A stretch of 64,000 nucleotides of DNA from CAVQMC01 sp963713505 (lineage in GTDB: Bacteria; Bacteroidota; Ignavibacteria; Ignavibacteriales; Ignavibacteriaceae). Below are positions 50,427 through 60,680 of the stretch, one piece after another (the stretch's first letter is position 1; each line of letters starts with the position of its first letter). The notes beneath the pieces are model-generated. The model ran no database searches, was not told where the DNA came from, and saw only the letters and a list, made by a program, of their open reading frames with translations. Location: contig CAVQMC010000002.1 in assembly GCA_963713505.1 (NCBI GenBank), forward strand, positions 295,504 through 359,503, given 5' to 3'. Both the position numbers and the translations under genes were made by a program.

Positions 50427-51261
50427 ATGAATGATCTAATCGAGAAACTTCAAAAATTAGGACTTTCAAAAAGGGAATCTGAAATCTACATTGCTCTTTT
50501 AAAGAAAAAAGAATTTACCGCACCAGAAATTGGAAAAATCACTTCTGTTTCAAGAAATAAATCTTACGAAATTTTACAAAGCCTGGTAAAGAAAAACCTT
50601 TGTACGGAAAAATATAAAAACGGTACTAAAGTATTTCAGTAGTGTCGAACCTAATATTGCACTTCAGAATATACTTTCATCTTATGAAGAAGAATTTAAT
50701 GAAAAACAAAAACTTGCTGCCAAATACCGTGATGAACTTATGCAGTTATATTCCGCCAATGAAGAATCATCCGATTCTTTAGATTATGTTGAGGTATTGA
50801 CTGATCTTGGACAAATTAGAAGCCGCTGGATTGAACTTCAAAAAAATACAAAACATGAAATCTTGGGATTCAATAAACCGCCTTTTGCTGTTAGTTTAGA
50901 ACAGAATGTCAGTCACCAAAAAAGTACAGCAAAAAGAAAAATAAGAGAAAAAGGTATATACGAATTCAGCGAAACTCCATCTAAAGAAACAGTAAAACAT
51001 TTTATTTCAGTAGTTCAAATGTATTTAAACATTGGTGAGGAAGTCAGAATTAATGAATCTCTTCCGATGAAGCTAATGATAATTGATGAAAAAATAACTA
51101 TGCTGGCCTTAAATGATCCAGTATCTCTCGAACCAAGTTTTACGACTATTCTGATTGAACATCCTAATTATGCAAAATCTCAAAAAATTATTTTCGATAC
51201 TTACTGGAATAATTCTTTAACACTCGAAGAGTTTGAAATTAAAATGAAAAAATATTTATAA
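50427..51261 (+). CDS. TrmB-like transcription regulator (one frameshift)
   Basis: About 277 residues after repair. The N-terminal winged helix (LQKLGLSKRESEIYIALLKKKEFTAPEI, SVSRNKSYEILQSLVKKNLC) is the TrmB/sugar-regulator type; a long helix and a ligand-binding-like C-terminal part follow (DYVEVLTDLGQIRSRWIELQKN and PMKLMIIDEKITMLALND). One extra T at 50,634-50,637 breaks the frame after GTKVF. The ligand is unknown; such proteins usually control sugar or nutrient genes. It is not close to any obvious target. Confidence 0.85.
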
Positions 51262-51331
51262 TCATTTAATTATTTAATGAAATTATAAATTAACAGATAT
51301 ATATCATCAACAAAATATAGGATTATATGAA

Positions 51332-53359
51332 ATGAAAAAAACGTTGTCTAATTTTTTGTTAAACGGATTGTTAATAGCACTGACGGTATGCTTTTACAAT
51401 ACTGGAATATTTGCCCAATGGTCATCAGATCCTGCAACTAATTTGCAAGTTTGCGACACGACCGGAGATCAAGCACTTCCAAAAGTAGCTTCTTTGCCTG
51501 ACGGAGGATGCTATATTTCATGGTTTGATAACCGTGATGGAAATTATGCAGTTTATCTTCAAAGATTAGATCCTCTAGGAAATAAAATGTGGGATAATAA
51601 CGGATTATTAATAAGCAATAATGCACAAAATTCATCTTTAGTTGATTATGCAATCGGAATTGATGATCACAATAATGCAATTGTTACTTTTACGGATATA
51701 AGAGATAATGATAGTCTTCATGCATTTGCTTATTTAATAGATACATCAGGAACATTCCTTTGGGGAGCAAATGGAGTTAGGTTATCCGGAAATGGTGATT
51801 ACCAGCCAAATCCTGTCGTTACACAAACTTCTGATGGTAATTATGTTTTTGCATGGATTGTTGCAACCGATACACAAAAGATAGCATTGCAGAAAATTTC
51901 TCTTGCCGGAACAAAAATGTGGGGAACGGATCCCATTATTTATGCAAGCGGAACTGCTGAAAATTATTCTAATCCTAAAATAGTTGCTTCCGACAATGGA
52001 AGTATAGTATTAGTACATCAGGGATATACAGGTCCGTTTTTTGCGGCAGTAGTGCATCTTTATGCCCAAAAGTTTGATACCGATGGTAATACCGTTTGGG
52101 GTGCAGGAGGAGTGGTTATTCAAGATTTGGGTACTATTCCTTTTTATGATATTCCTTTAGCAGTCAGCGATGATAATAACGGTGTCTTTGTAGAATGGTA
52201 TGATGACAGGGATAATAATTCTTTATTCAGTTCATTTGTTCAGCATGTTACTTCAACGGGAACCTTGTTGTTTCCTGCTAACGGCACTGAAGTTTCTACA
52301 AATAGTTCTATGCATCATCTTAATCCTACTCTTGCTTATAATTCTTCTACTGATGAATTATTCTCTTTCTGGTTAGAAGAAACACCGCTTCAGGATAATT
52401 TTGCTGTTTATGGTCAAAAATTCGACGCTTCAGGAACAAGACAATGGACAGATAACGGAAAGTCATTTACTACACTTTCTTCAAATGCATTGTTTGGACC
52501 TTATTCTCAAGCAGCAGATACATCAGTTTATGTATTTTATCTTCAAGGAAATCCATCCGGTGTTAATCAAAGTGTTAATGCATTTATGGTGAATTCCGAC
52601 GGTAACTTTTCATGGACTCCGAATATTACCGATGTTTCAGATCCAACACCTAATAAGTTGCATACCGTAACTACTATTTCCAACGACAATATTGCAAAAA
52701 TTATTTGGGAAGATACTAGAAACGACGGCGGCGGAATTTATGCTCAAAATGTAAATCCAAACGGAGCTTTGGGAAATATAATTCTTCCCGTCGAACTGAC
52801 TTCTTTTGCTGCAACCGCTCAAGGAAATTCCGTTAATTTAAAATGGAATACTGCAACGGAAATAAATAACCGCGGTTTTGATATTGAAAGAAAAGCAATC
52901 AGCGATAATTCAAACCAAAGCAGCTGGGAAAAAATAGGGTTTGTTTCCGGATTTGGAAATTCTACCGAACCAAAATCTTATTCATATAATGATAATCAAT
53001 TAACTTCAGGAAATTACTCTTATAGACTTAAACAAGTTGATTATAACGGATCATTTAAATATTCAAATGAAATTGAAGTTACAATAAATGTTCCGGTTCA
53101 ATTTACACTTGATCAGAATTATCCTAATCCGTTTAATCCTTCTACCAAAATTAAATTTTCAATTCCTCAAAACGGATTGGTTACTTTAAGTGTTTACAAT
53201 ACTTTAGGCCAAAAAGTGGCTGACTTAATTAATGGAAATTTAACTCAAGGTGAACATCAAATAAACTTTGATGCATCCAAATTAACAAGCGGAATATATT
53301 ATTATAGATTAGAATCAAATAATAATGTGTCTGTTAAAAAGATGATACTACTAAAATAG
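51332..53359 (+). CDS. Large secreted protein with type IX sorting tail
   Basis: A 675-residue protein with a signal peptide (cleavage near FAQWSS). Repeated TVWGAGGVVIQD, WGANGVRL and WTDNGKSF segments suggest a beta-propeller-like body. Then comes a fibronectin-like region (VELTSFAATAQGNSVNLKW), and the final 85 residues form a type IX sorting domain with NYPNPFNPSTKI and a closing KKMILLK. It should be displayed or released at the surface. Function unknown. A strong terminator follows 39 bases after the stop. Confidence 0.9.
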   Translation: MKKTLSNFLLNGLLIALTVCFYNTGIFAQWSSDPATNLQVCDTTGDQALPKVASLPDGGCYISWFDNRDGNYAVYLQRLDPLGNKMWDNNGLLISNNAQNSSLVDYAIGIDDHNNAIVTFTDIRDNDSLHAFAYLIDTSGTFLWGANGVRLSGNGDYQPNPVVTQTSDGNYVFAWIVATDTQKIALQKISLAGTKMWGTDPIIYASGTAENYSNPKIVASDNGSIVLVHQGYTGPFFAAVVHLYAQKFDTDGNTVWGAGGVVIQDLGTIPFYDIPLAVSDDNNGVFVEWYDDRDNNSLFSSFVQHVTSTGTLLFPANGTEVSTNSSMHHLNPTLAYNSSTDELFSFWLEETPLQDNFAVYGQKFDASGTRQWTDNGKSFTTLSSNALFGPYSQAADTSVYVFYLQGNPSGVNQSVNAFMVNSDGNFSWTPNITDVSDPTPNKLHTVTTISNDNIAKIIWEDTRNDGGGIYAQNVNPNGALGNIILPVELTSFAATAQGNSVNLKWNTATEINNRGFDIERKAISDNSNQSSWEKIGFVSGFGNSTEPKSYSYNDNQLTSGNYSYRLKQVDYNGSFKYSNEIEVTINVPVQFTLDQNYPNPFNPSTKIKFSIPQNGLVTLSVYNTLGQKVADLINGNLTQGEHQINFDASKLTSGIYYYRLESNNNVSVKKMILLK

Positions 53360-53397
53360 TTTACCTCTATTCTAGCGCCCTCTAGAATAATCTCATG

Positions 53398-53428
53398 AAG
53401 GGAAAGCTTTTAAGCTTTCCCTTTTTTT
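53398..53428 (+). terminator. Strong Rho-independent terminator
   Basis: A perfect 12-bp stem AAGGGAAAGCTT (53,398-53,409) with AAGCTTTCCCTT (53,412-53,423), loop of two bases and a run of T. It ends the type IX cargo gene. A different hairpin for the opposite strand lies 145 bases further on. Confidence 0.88.
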
Positions 53429-53572
53429 ATGTCTGAATTTGTATAAATAATAATCTAAAAGCTGGATAAGTTTATCATTAATTTATAATAAGAAGACAAA
53501 TAAAGATTATAATAAGGGAAATTATTTAATTTGGAGCTTAGTGTAAATAATAGTATTGTAAGAAATAAAAAA

Positions 53573-53592
53573 GCCGGTTAAATTTAACCGGC
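53573..53592 (-). terminator. Terminator of the secD-secF operon
   Basis: GCCGGTTAAA with TTTAACCGGC, a ten-bp perfect stem with no loop, ending on the minus strand in a T run (TTTTTTAT). It lies 48 bases after the secF stop. Confidence 0.8.
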
Positions 53593-53639
53593 CTTATATA
53601 ATTTTATATTTTGAAGAACGTCAGAATTGAATCTTTCGT

Positions 53640-54761
53640 TTAGTTCTTATATGCATATTCAAGTACAAGAGCCGATGCCACAAATATGGAGGAATAAGTT
53701 CCTATTATAATTCCAAAAAATAATGTGAATGCAAAAGCTCTTAAAACTTCACCGCCGAATACCAGTAAAACAAACACCGTTAATAATGTTGTACCGCCTG
53801 TTAATATTGTTCTGCTCATTGTGCGGTTAACACTCATGTTAATAACTTCCATAAGCGGCATTGTTTTGTGTATCTTCATATTCTCTCTAACCCTGTCAAA
53901 AACAATTACGGTATCGTTAATTGAGTAACCGACAAGGGTTAGGAACGCCGCCACCACAGTAAGATCAATTTCCAGATTTAATCCCGGAATAACATCATAC
54001 AATGTAGCATAGAGTCCAAGTGTTATTAGAACATCGTGGAACAACGCTAAAACCGCTCCGAATGCAAAAATAAATTTGAACCTGAATGCGAGATAAATTA
54101 AAATTACAACTAGTGATAGAAAAACCGCAACAATTGCATCTTCTTTTAATTCTTTACCAACCTTCGGTCCGACATGATCTTCTTTTATTACCTTAAACGG
54201 ATTGCCCGAAATTTCACTTTTTAAGTTTTGTTTTATCCAGTCAGCTATTCCTACTCTTACAACCATTTGAGTATTTGTCGGCTCTTCGGAAACTTTACCG
54301 GTTTGGAATCCATCGGCAAATAATTTATCCACAGCTAAATTTGTCGTATCCGGATTTGGAAATGCAATTGTAACTGAATTCGCTGATGAATCAACTATTC
54401 TAGTTGGAACTCCAGGAAAGCCTTTATTTATTGCACTTTGGATTTCATTTATAACTTTAGGATAAATATTTCTAGGGATTTGCTGAAGTTCGGTTCTTAT
54501 CAAAACTCCGGTTTCACTTCCGAAAGTTTTTAATTCTATATCGCCAAGTCCCAGCTTTTCAACATCGCCTCTAATATTACTAATGGTTACGGGTTTATCA
54601 AACTGAAGTACAATTTCAGTACCACCTTTGAAATCGATTCCAAATACTAATCCTCTGAAAATTACATTTATTACACCTATTAGGAATAGGGTAGTAGAAA
54701 TGATATAAAAGATTTTTCTTTTTCCTAAAAAATCAAAATTAAGATTTTCAAATATTCGCAT
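53640..54761 (-). CDS. secF: Protein translocase subunit SecF
   Basis: Membrane part of the Sec accessory complex that uses the proton gradient to pull exported proteins through SecYEG. 373 residues, with a first helix (FYIISTTLFLIGVIN), a periplasmic P1 domain beginning FGIDFKGGTEIVLQF and the later helix block VGYSINDTVIVFDRVRENM. The usual RND-type six-helix order is present. It follows secD by about 30 bases on the same strand. It serves the exported proteins of the window, along with PpiD. Confidence 0.96.
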   Translation of the reverse strand: MRIFENLNFDFLGKRKIFYIISTTLFLIGVINVIFRGLVFGIDFKGGTEIVLQFDKPVTISNIRGDVEKLGLGDIELKTFGSETGVLIRTELQQIPRNIYPKVINEIQSAINKGFPGVPTRIVDSSANSVTIAFPNPDTTNLAVDKLFADGFQTGKVSEEPTNTQMVVRVGIADWIKQNLKSEISGNPFKVIKEDHVGPKVGKELKEDAIVAVFLSLVVILIYLAFRFKFIFAFGAVLALFHDVLITLGLYATLYDVIPGLNLEIDLTVVAAFLTLVGYSINDTVIVFDRVRENMKIHKTMPLMEVINMSVNRTMSRTILTGGTTLLTVFVLLVFGGEVLRAFAFTLFFGIIIGTYSSIFVASALVLEYAYKN

Positions 54762-54793
54762 TTAACAATATGCTCCTTAAAGCGTGTTTAAAA

Positions 54794-56764
54794 TTAACCT
54801 AAACTGATTTTAATTCCTTTTGATACCATTATATCAAAAATCAGACGTGCAATGAATAATGCACTAAATAAACTTGCTATAATACCAATCATAAGAGTAA
54901 GTGCAAAACCCTGCACCGGTCCGGTACCGAATTGGTATAAAATAATACCGGTAAAGAATGTAGTAATGTTGGAGTCTATAATAGCCGAATAAGCTTTAGA
55001 GAATCCGCTGTCTACAGAAGCTTTAATGGTTTTCCCGGTAGCTAATTCCTCGCGTATACGTTCGTATATCAGCACGTTGGCATCCACCGCCATACCGATT
55101 GTTAGAATGATACCCGCAATACCTGGAAGTGTTAGCGTTGCGCTGAATCCGGCAAGTACGCCCATTATAAATAAAATCGTAAATATTAATGAAGCTGCAG
55201 CAATAGTTCCGGCTCTTCTATAATATATTATCATGAATATACCGACTATAAGATATCCAAGAATTGCCGAACTTAAACCGCTGTTAATAGAATCCTGACC
55301 CAAAGACGGTCCGACTGTTCTTTCTTCAATTATATCTACCGGCGCCGGAAGAGCACCGGCTTTAAGTACAATAGCCAGCAATTTTGCTTCTTCCATATTT
55401 GCCATTCCGGTAATTTGTGAACGGCCGCTAGGAATTTTATTTATAACATTTGGTGCGGAATAAACTACTCCATCCAACACAATTGCAATTCTTTTATTAA
55501 TATTCGCACCGGTTATTCTTGCCCATTCGGTAGCGCCTTCGGAATTCATAGTCATTTCTACAATAGGTGAAGATGTATTTTGATCAATTGTTGCAACTGC
55601 ATCTGTTATTACACCGCCAGTTAATTCCGGTTTTTTATTTACTAAATACAATCTGTAATAAGCCTGTCCGTTTTCATATCCCATTGGTTTTGCAGAAAAT
55701 AAAAACTGTACATTATTTGGAATTACAGCTTTAACATCGGGTCTGCTTAATAGGTATTCTAATTTAGCTTTATCATTTTCCATTACAGCAGCATCTGCAG
55801 TTCTTCCCTGCGAGTCGATTAATCTTGCTATAGAAAAGAACGGATGTTGTTTAGCAAATTGTTCTTTTGATAATTCTTGTTGGGTTGAATCATTTGCTGC
55901 AATTTGGTTTGTGTCATTTGCTGCAGATGTACTCTCTGCAGTTTTGGAATTTTTATTTTTTTCATTTTTTGCCGAAGCTGAATCTGTTTTGGTACTATCC
56001 AAAGATTTTCCGGCAAGAACATTATCTATTTTCTGCATAACTGCAAAAGTAAACTCGGGATCTTTTACTAGTTTAAATTCCAGTAATGCAGTTCCTTGAA
56101 GCAATTGTTTAGCTTCTTCTTCTCTTGCCACGCCCGGTAATTCAACAATAATTCTTCTAGAACCTTGTCTTTGTATAGTCGGCTCGGAAACACCGTATTG
56201 GTCAACTCTGTTTCGGATGATCTCCATTGCTCTTGTAACAGCATCTTCAGCAGATTTCTTTAAATTATTGAGAATAGTGTTGTCATCTTCTCTAATACTT
56301 CCGAAATATCTGCTTAATCTGATTTTTCTTTGCTCAAGAACTCTTCCTAATGCATCTACAACAGATTCATCATTTTGAGCTGCCTGTTTTTCAGCAATTT
56401 TTAATGCTTGATTAAATGCCTCATCCGGATTTTTAGCAAGCTTTGCCAATAACTGTCCGGTGTTTACTTCAAGTACCACTCGCATACCGCCTTGAAGATC
56501 CAAACCTAATTTTATTCTTTTAAGTCTGGCTTCCACAATGGAAGGATCGGCAGTTTTCAAACTGTCTTCTACAAGAGTTATTCTCTGATCCAAAGCTGCT
56601 TTAGTTATGTTAGGATCTTGTTGTAAAATTTGCTCTTTCTTTTTTTCAACAATTTTGGATACCATTTTATTATTCTGGTAATCCTGGTAAGTTGGATAAA
56701 GTAGGTATACACAAAGAGCTACTGCGGCTAGAATAATTATTATTCGAAATCTGAATTCTTTCAT
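54794..56764 (-). CDS. secD: Protein translocase subunit SecD with low-complexity insert
   Basis: 656 residues. A first helix (IIIILAAVALCVYLLYPTY), the P1 region with LGLDLQGGMRVVLEV near 88-102, and a six-helix RND core ending VDANVLIYERIREELA. About residues 255-300 hold a Ser/Thr/Asn/Lys-rich insertion (SAKNEKNKNSKTAESTSAAND). SecD is commonly 500-620 residues, so the insert gives the extra length. It is the first gene of the secD-secF operon, starting at ATG 56,764. Confidence 0.95.
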   Translation of the reverse strand: MKEFRFRIIIILAAVALCVYLLYPTYQDYQNNKMVSKIVEKKKEQILQQDPNITKAALDQRITLVEDSLKTADPSIVEARLKRIKLGLDLQGGMRVVLEVNTGQLLAKLAKNPDEAFNQALKIAEKQAAQNDESVVDALGRVLEQRKIRLSRYFGSIREDDNTILNNLKKSAEDAVTRAMEIIRNRVDQYGVSEPTIQRQGSRRIIVELPGVAREEEAKQLLQGTALLEFKLVKDPEFTFAVMQKIDNVLAGKSLDSTKTDSASAKNEKNKNSKTAESTSAANDTNQIAANDSTQQELSKEQFAKQHPFFSIARLIDSQGRTADAAVMENDKAKLEYLLSRPDVKAVIPNNVQFLFSAKPMGYENGQAYYRLYLVNKKPELTGGVITDAVATIDQNTSSPIVEMTMNSEGATEWARITGANINKRIAIVLDGVVYSAPNVINKIPSGRSQITGMANMEEAKLLAIVLKAGALPAPVDIIEERTVGPSLGQDSINSGLSSAILGYLIVGIFMIIYYRRAGTIAAASLIFTILFIMGVLAGFSATLTLPGIAGIILTIGMAVDANVLIYERIREELATGKTIKASVDSGFSKAYSAIIDSNITTFFTGIILYQFGTGPVQGFALTLMIGIIASLFSALFIARLIFDIMVSKGIKISLG

Positions 56765-56924
56765 GCTTCGACTTTAGTTACTAAATAATGAGTTTAAAAA
56801 TTAATTAAAAATCAAAATTACCTGTTAAGGCCAAGAAAGTCAATAAACTTAGCAATATATCATTGTAAAATATGCTGGGAATTATAAGGAAATTTTAAAA
56901 GAAAGGCAGTTTTTAGTACAAAAT

Positions 56925-57746
56925 TCAGATTTTAGTTATGATTTTCTTAACTAATCTTTCAAATTTTTCTTTTACCAGGTTTGCGGTTTCTGTTACTTCG
57001 GAGTGGGAGAGCTTTTTATCCGTAATTCCGGCAGCAAAATTTGTTATACAAGAAATTACGGAAGTTTCTATACCTAAATAACTTGCATAAACTGCTTCAT
57101 GTACTGTTGACATTCCGACGGCATCAGCTCCGAATTTTTCAACCATTTTTACTTCGGCAGGTGTTTCATAACTTGGTCCTTTTGTGAACCAGTAGACACC
57201 TTCTTTCAATTCAATTTTCTCTTCAAGTGCAGCTTCTTTTATTTTTTTATTTATTTCTTTTGAAGGGAAATTTAAAAAATTATTTTTTCCATTTTCATCG
57301 GCAATTCCTATTAATGAAGTCAGTTCTTTTTTTATAAAAGAAGAATTTACTGAAACAGCCAGCATTAAATCCCCGGGAGTAAAGTTAGTATTTACCCCTC
57401 CTGCTGCATTTGTAATAATTATTTTTTTACATCCCAATTGATGAGAAATAAAAACAGGAAGAATACATTCATAAATAGAATAGCCTTCATAAAAATGAAT
57501 TCTTCCCTGAAATAATAAAAGTTTTTTGTTTTGATACTCTGCAAAAATGATTTTCCCTTTATGTCCAATTATGGTAGAAGCAGGAAAGCCAGGCAACTCA
57601 TTTGTATTTACTGATTTTTTAATTTCAACTTTTTCCGCAAAGTCACCCAATCCACTTCCCAAAATAAAAGCAATTTCCGGATTGAAAGGTTTTACATTGT
57701 TTAATTCATCCAGTAAATCTTTGTATTTAAATTTCAGATCGATCAT
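56925..57746 (-). CDS. Purine nucleoside phosphorylase (PNP-I type)
   Basis: Phosphorolyses inosine and guanosine to base plus ribose 1-phosphate. 273 residues with the phosphate-binding FILGSGLGDFAEKV near residue 28, the GRIHFYEGYS block, ITNAAGGVN, and VGMSTVHEAVYASYLGIE. It is of the trimeric punA/XapA form, not the hexameric DeoD. It is the last of the tdk - transporter - PNP group on the minus strand; the transporter stop lies 13 bases upstream. Confidence 0.94.
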   Translation of the reverse strand: MIDLKFKYKDLLDELNNVKPFNPEIAFILGSGLGDFAEKVEIKKSVNTNELPGFPASTIIGHKGKIIFAEYQNKKLLLFQGRIHFYEGYSIYECILPVFISHQLGCKKIIITNAAGGVNTNFTPGDLMLAVSVNSSFIKKELTSLIGIADENGKNNFLNFPSKEINKKIKEAALEEKIELKEGVYWFTKGPSYETPAEVKMVEKFGADAVGMSTVHEAVYASYLGIETSVISCITNFAAGITDKKLSHSEVTETANLVKEKFERLVKKIITKI

Positions 57747-57759
57747 CTGATTTTATTAA

Positions 57760-59116
57760 TTATGAAAATAACATTCCGGCTAAAGTTGCAGTCATTAAAG
57801 TTGCTAATGAACCGCCAATAACAGCTTTAATACCCAAACTAGCAATATCCGATTTACGGCTTGGTGCCAATGGTCCTAAACCTCCGATTTGAATTGCAAT
57901 TGAACTGAAATTTGCAAATCCGCATAAAGCATAAGTTATCATTAATATTGATTTAGCATTCATTAATTGATCGGCTTGAATTAAGCTTGCCCATTTCCAG
58001 ATAAGCAACAAATTCATTTAATACTACTTTAGTTCCTAAAAGACTTCCGAAGTTAAGAGCATCATGCCAGGGAACGCCGATTGCAAATGCTAAATATTGC
58101 AGTACCCATCCGATAATCAATTGAAAATTTAATGGATGACCGTAAGCTGCAATAAGTCCTGCATTCCAGCCTGCAACATCACCAAGTTTGCTTAATAGAA
58201 TGTTTATTAAGGCAATTATAGCAATAAATGCAATCAGCATTGCACCTACATTTAAAGCAAGCATAAGTCCGTCTCCGGCTCCGTTAGCTGCGGCTTCAAC
58301 AATATTAGAAGCATTCTTTTCAATTTTAACTTTAACAGTTCCCTTAGTTTCCGGTTCGCTTACTTCGGGAAATAGAATTTTGGATATAACCAATGCAGCC
58401 GGTGCGGCCATAATACTTGCTCCTAAAAGCTGGGTTGCAAATAACTGCTGAGCTTGATCTAGCGGAATCCCGTGAGATTTAGCATAAGAATTTCCAAGGA
58501 TTTGAACATAAGCAGCCATAACTCCGCCGGCTATTGTAGCCATTCCTCCAACCATAATTGTGAGTATCTCACTTTTTGTCATTCCTTTTATAAATGGTTT
58601 TATCATTAAAGGTGCTTCGGTTTGACCTACAAAAATATTAGCGGTACATGATAAAGATTCTGCTCCGCTTGTACCCATTACTTTTGCCATTACCCATGCC
58701 ATTGCCTGCACAATTCTCTGCATTATTCCAAGATAATAAAATATCGACATTAAACTGGCAAAAAATATTATTGTGGGAAGAACTTGAAAAGCAAAAAACG
58801 AACCTAAACTTCCGATATTTCCCGGGCTAATTGCTAAATCTCCAAATACAAATTTTGCTCCGTCTGTTGTAAAGTTTAAAAGTATTACAAATCCTTCACT
58901 AATAATATTAAAGAAGTCTTTCGGCCAGCCAAATGGAGAAAATATATGACTTAAATCTTCTCCTTTAAGAATTAAAATTGCAAAAATTAATTGAAGCAGC
59001 AGTCCGCCTCCTACAAGCCGCCAGTTAATTTTCTTTTTATTATTTGATAAAAGAAATGCTAATCCTACCAGAACAAAAATTCCGATAATTCCCCTGATAA
59101 TTGAAATAAAATCCAT
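57760..59116 (-). CDS. Concentrative nucleoside transporter, NupC-like (one frameshift)
   Basis: About 451 residues once an extra base near 57,982-57,987 is removed. Roughly ten membrane helices plus the CNT landmarks: GQTEAPLMIKPF near the middle, VMAAYVQILG, NEFVAYLEMGKLIQADQLMN, and the C-terminal CGFANFSSIAIQIGG. It takes up nucleosides with sodium or protons and feeds tdk and PNP on either side. The N-terminal helix start at ATG 59,116 is normal for the family. Confidence 0.93.
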
Positions 59117-59127
59117 AAAAGCCTCTG

Positions 59128-59706
59128 TTAACTTTCTTTAGGAATATAATGGCATTTTCTGCAGCGCGCTTCATAAATTTCGGCAGCACCGACTACAACT
59201 CTTTCGGATGAAGTTATTTTTCTTTGTGTTTTGTCTGCCGGGTTTCCGCATACAACACAAATTGCCAAAGTTTTAGTAATGTATTCTGCAATTGCAAGCA
59301 GCTGAGGCATTGGTTCAAAAGGAATTCCGCGGTAGTCTTGATCCAACCCTGCAATAATTATTCTTTTACCTTCATTGGCAAGTTTGTTGCAGATATTAAC
59401 AATATCATTTGAAAAAAACTGCGCTTCATCAATTCCTATTACATGTGCATCATCCGAATATTTTAAAACTTCATTGATATCATTAATTAAGATTGACGGC
59501 AGAGATTGTTCGCTGTGAGATACGATTGAAGTTTCGGAATATCTCGTATCTATTAAAGGCTTAAATATTTTTACTTTTTGCTTTGCAATTTGAGCACGTC
59601 TTAATCTTCTGATTAATTCTTCTGTTTTTCCGCTGAACATACAGCCGGCAATTACTTCGATCCAGCCTGTTTTTTGAGGTAGGTCGTGAGGAGAAATTTC
59701 ATTCAT
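59128..59706 (-). CDS. tdk: Thymidine kinase
   Basis: Salvage kinase of 192 residues. The P-loop GCMFSGKTEELIRRL is at residues 21-35, Walker B is GIDEAQFF, the substrate lid is YRGIPFEPMP, and the zinc ribbon is CVVCGNPADKTQR... CRKCHY. It phosphorylates thymidine taken up by the NupC-like transporter downstream. The three genes probably form one operon. Confidence 0.96.
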   Translation of the reverse strand: MNEISPHDLPQKTGWIEVIAGCMFSGKTEELIRRLRRAQIAKQKVKIFKPLIDTRYSETSIVSHSEQSLPSILINDINEVLKYSDDAHVIGIDEAQFFSNDIVNICNKLANEGKRIIIAGLDQDYRGIPFEPMPQLLAIAEYITKTLAICVVCGNPADKTQRKITSSERVVVGAAEIYEARCRKCHYIPKES

Positions 59707-59778
59707 AAATTTTTAGTAGAAAGTTTTGATAATATTTTAAATAATTTGATTGTACAATTCATTGTTTCAACTTTAGTT

Positions 59779-59910
59779 TTTAACCGCAAAGACGAAAATC
59801 AAAAACAAAAATTATCTTAGCGATTCTCCGCGAACTTAGCGGTTTAATATTTTCTGTTTTATCGCTACTTTATTTTTTAACCGCAAAGATCGCTAAGTAA
59901 CGCAAAGGTA
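59779..59910. repeat. Repeat array, left block (ACCGCAAAG / CGCTAAGTAACGC units)
   Basis: Two units of an imperfect inverted repeat with ends TTTTAACCGC and GCGGTTTAAT. One is at 59,779-59,852; the left part of a second, ACCGCAAAGATCGCTAAGTAACGCAAAGG, is at 59,874-59,910. They match the right block beyond the GxxExxY gene, so the gene lies inside one array. See the finding. Confidence 0.8.
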
Positions 59911-59972
59911 TAAATCACTAAATCGAATCAATATATATTTTTATTCAATCCTCGTGATTTAGTTTATTAAAA

Positions 59973-60359
59973 TTAATTTTCATTGAGTTTATTTACAACT
60001 CTTTTAATTCCGTTTTTAATTAATTTGACATTAAAATTTATTAAATAACCTAATCTGCAATCAGATAATTTTAAATATGTTAAAATTTGTGCAAGGTGAA
60101 TATCATTTAACGCTTCAACTGATTTAATTTCAATTATTACTTTGTTTTCAACAAGAAGATCAATTCTATAACCACATTCAAGTTTGACATCTTTATAAAT
60201 TACCGGTAAAGCTCTTTGCTGTTTAACTCCTAAACCTGATTCAATTATTTCAAACAATAAACATTCTTCATAAGTAGATTCCAATAAACCCGGACCAAGT
60301 TCTTTATGTACTCTTAATGCGCAATCAACGATAATTTTTCCAATCTGATTTTCTGTCAT
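59973..60359 (-). CDS. GxxExxY-family protein
   Basis: A 128-residue protein of the GxxExxY family. The name motif is GLLESTY at residues 24-30. A PD-(D/E)xK nuclease-like pattern is visible in YRIDLLVENKVIIEIKS (Asp67, Glu77, Lys79). The role is not known; the fold suggests DNA cleavage or binding. It sits between two blocks of inverted repeats, an association I have seen only as a general pattern for this family. Confidence 0.9.
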   Translation of the reverse strand: MTENQIGKIIVDCALRVHKELGPGLLESTYEECLLFEIIESGLGVKQQRALPVIYKDVKLECGYRIDLLVENKVIIEIKSVEALNDIHLAQILTYLKLSDCRLGYLINFNVKLIKNGIKRVVNKLNEN

Positions 60360-60378
60360 TATATTCCCTCATTCTCTT

Positions 60379-60630
60379 TTTTAACCGCAAAGGCCGCTAA
60401 GTAACGCAAAGGTAAAAACAAAAATTCTCTTAGCGATTCTCTGCGAACTTAGCGGTTTAATATTTTCTGTTTTATCGCTACTTTATTTTTTAACCGCAAA
60501 GACCGCTAAGTAACGCAAAGGTATAAATAAAAATTCTCTTAGCGATTCTCTGCGAACTTGGCGGTTAATTTTTTCTTTCGAATCCATTCTGCTATTTTTA
60601 ACCGCAAAGGCCGCTAAGTAACGCAAAGTT
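60379..60630. repeat. Repeat array, right block (three units)
   Basis: Units at about 60,379-60,458, 60,489-60,566 and a half unit at 60,596-60,630. Each starts TTTTAACCGCAAAG and contains CCGCTAAGTAACGCAAAG; complete units end with CTTAGCGATTCTCTGCGAAC then GCGGTT. Arms pair partly, so each can fold. The 321-base gap around them to cdd has no other content. Confidence 0.85.
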
Positions 60631-60680
60631 GAAAATTAACAATAAGTTTAATCCCGGTGTTAATTAGTATAAATTAATTA

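Noticed and set aside
59779..60630. CRISPR array
   Set aside because: Repeat units are of unequal spacing, imperfect, palindromic at the ends and have no uniform spacers. There is no cas gene near. They are an interspersed repeat, not CRISPR.
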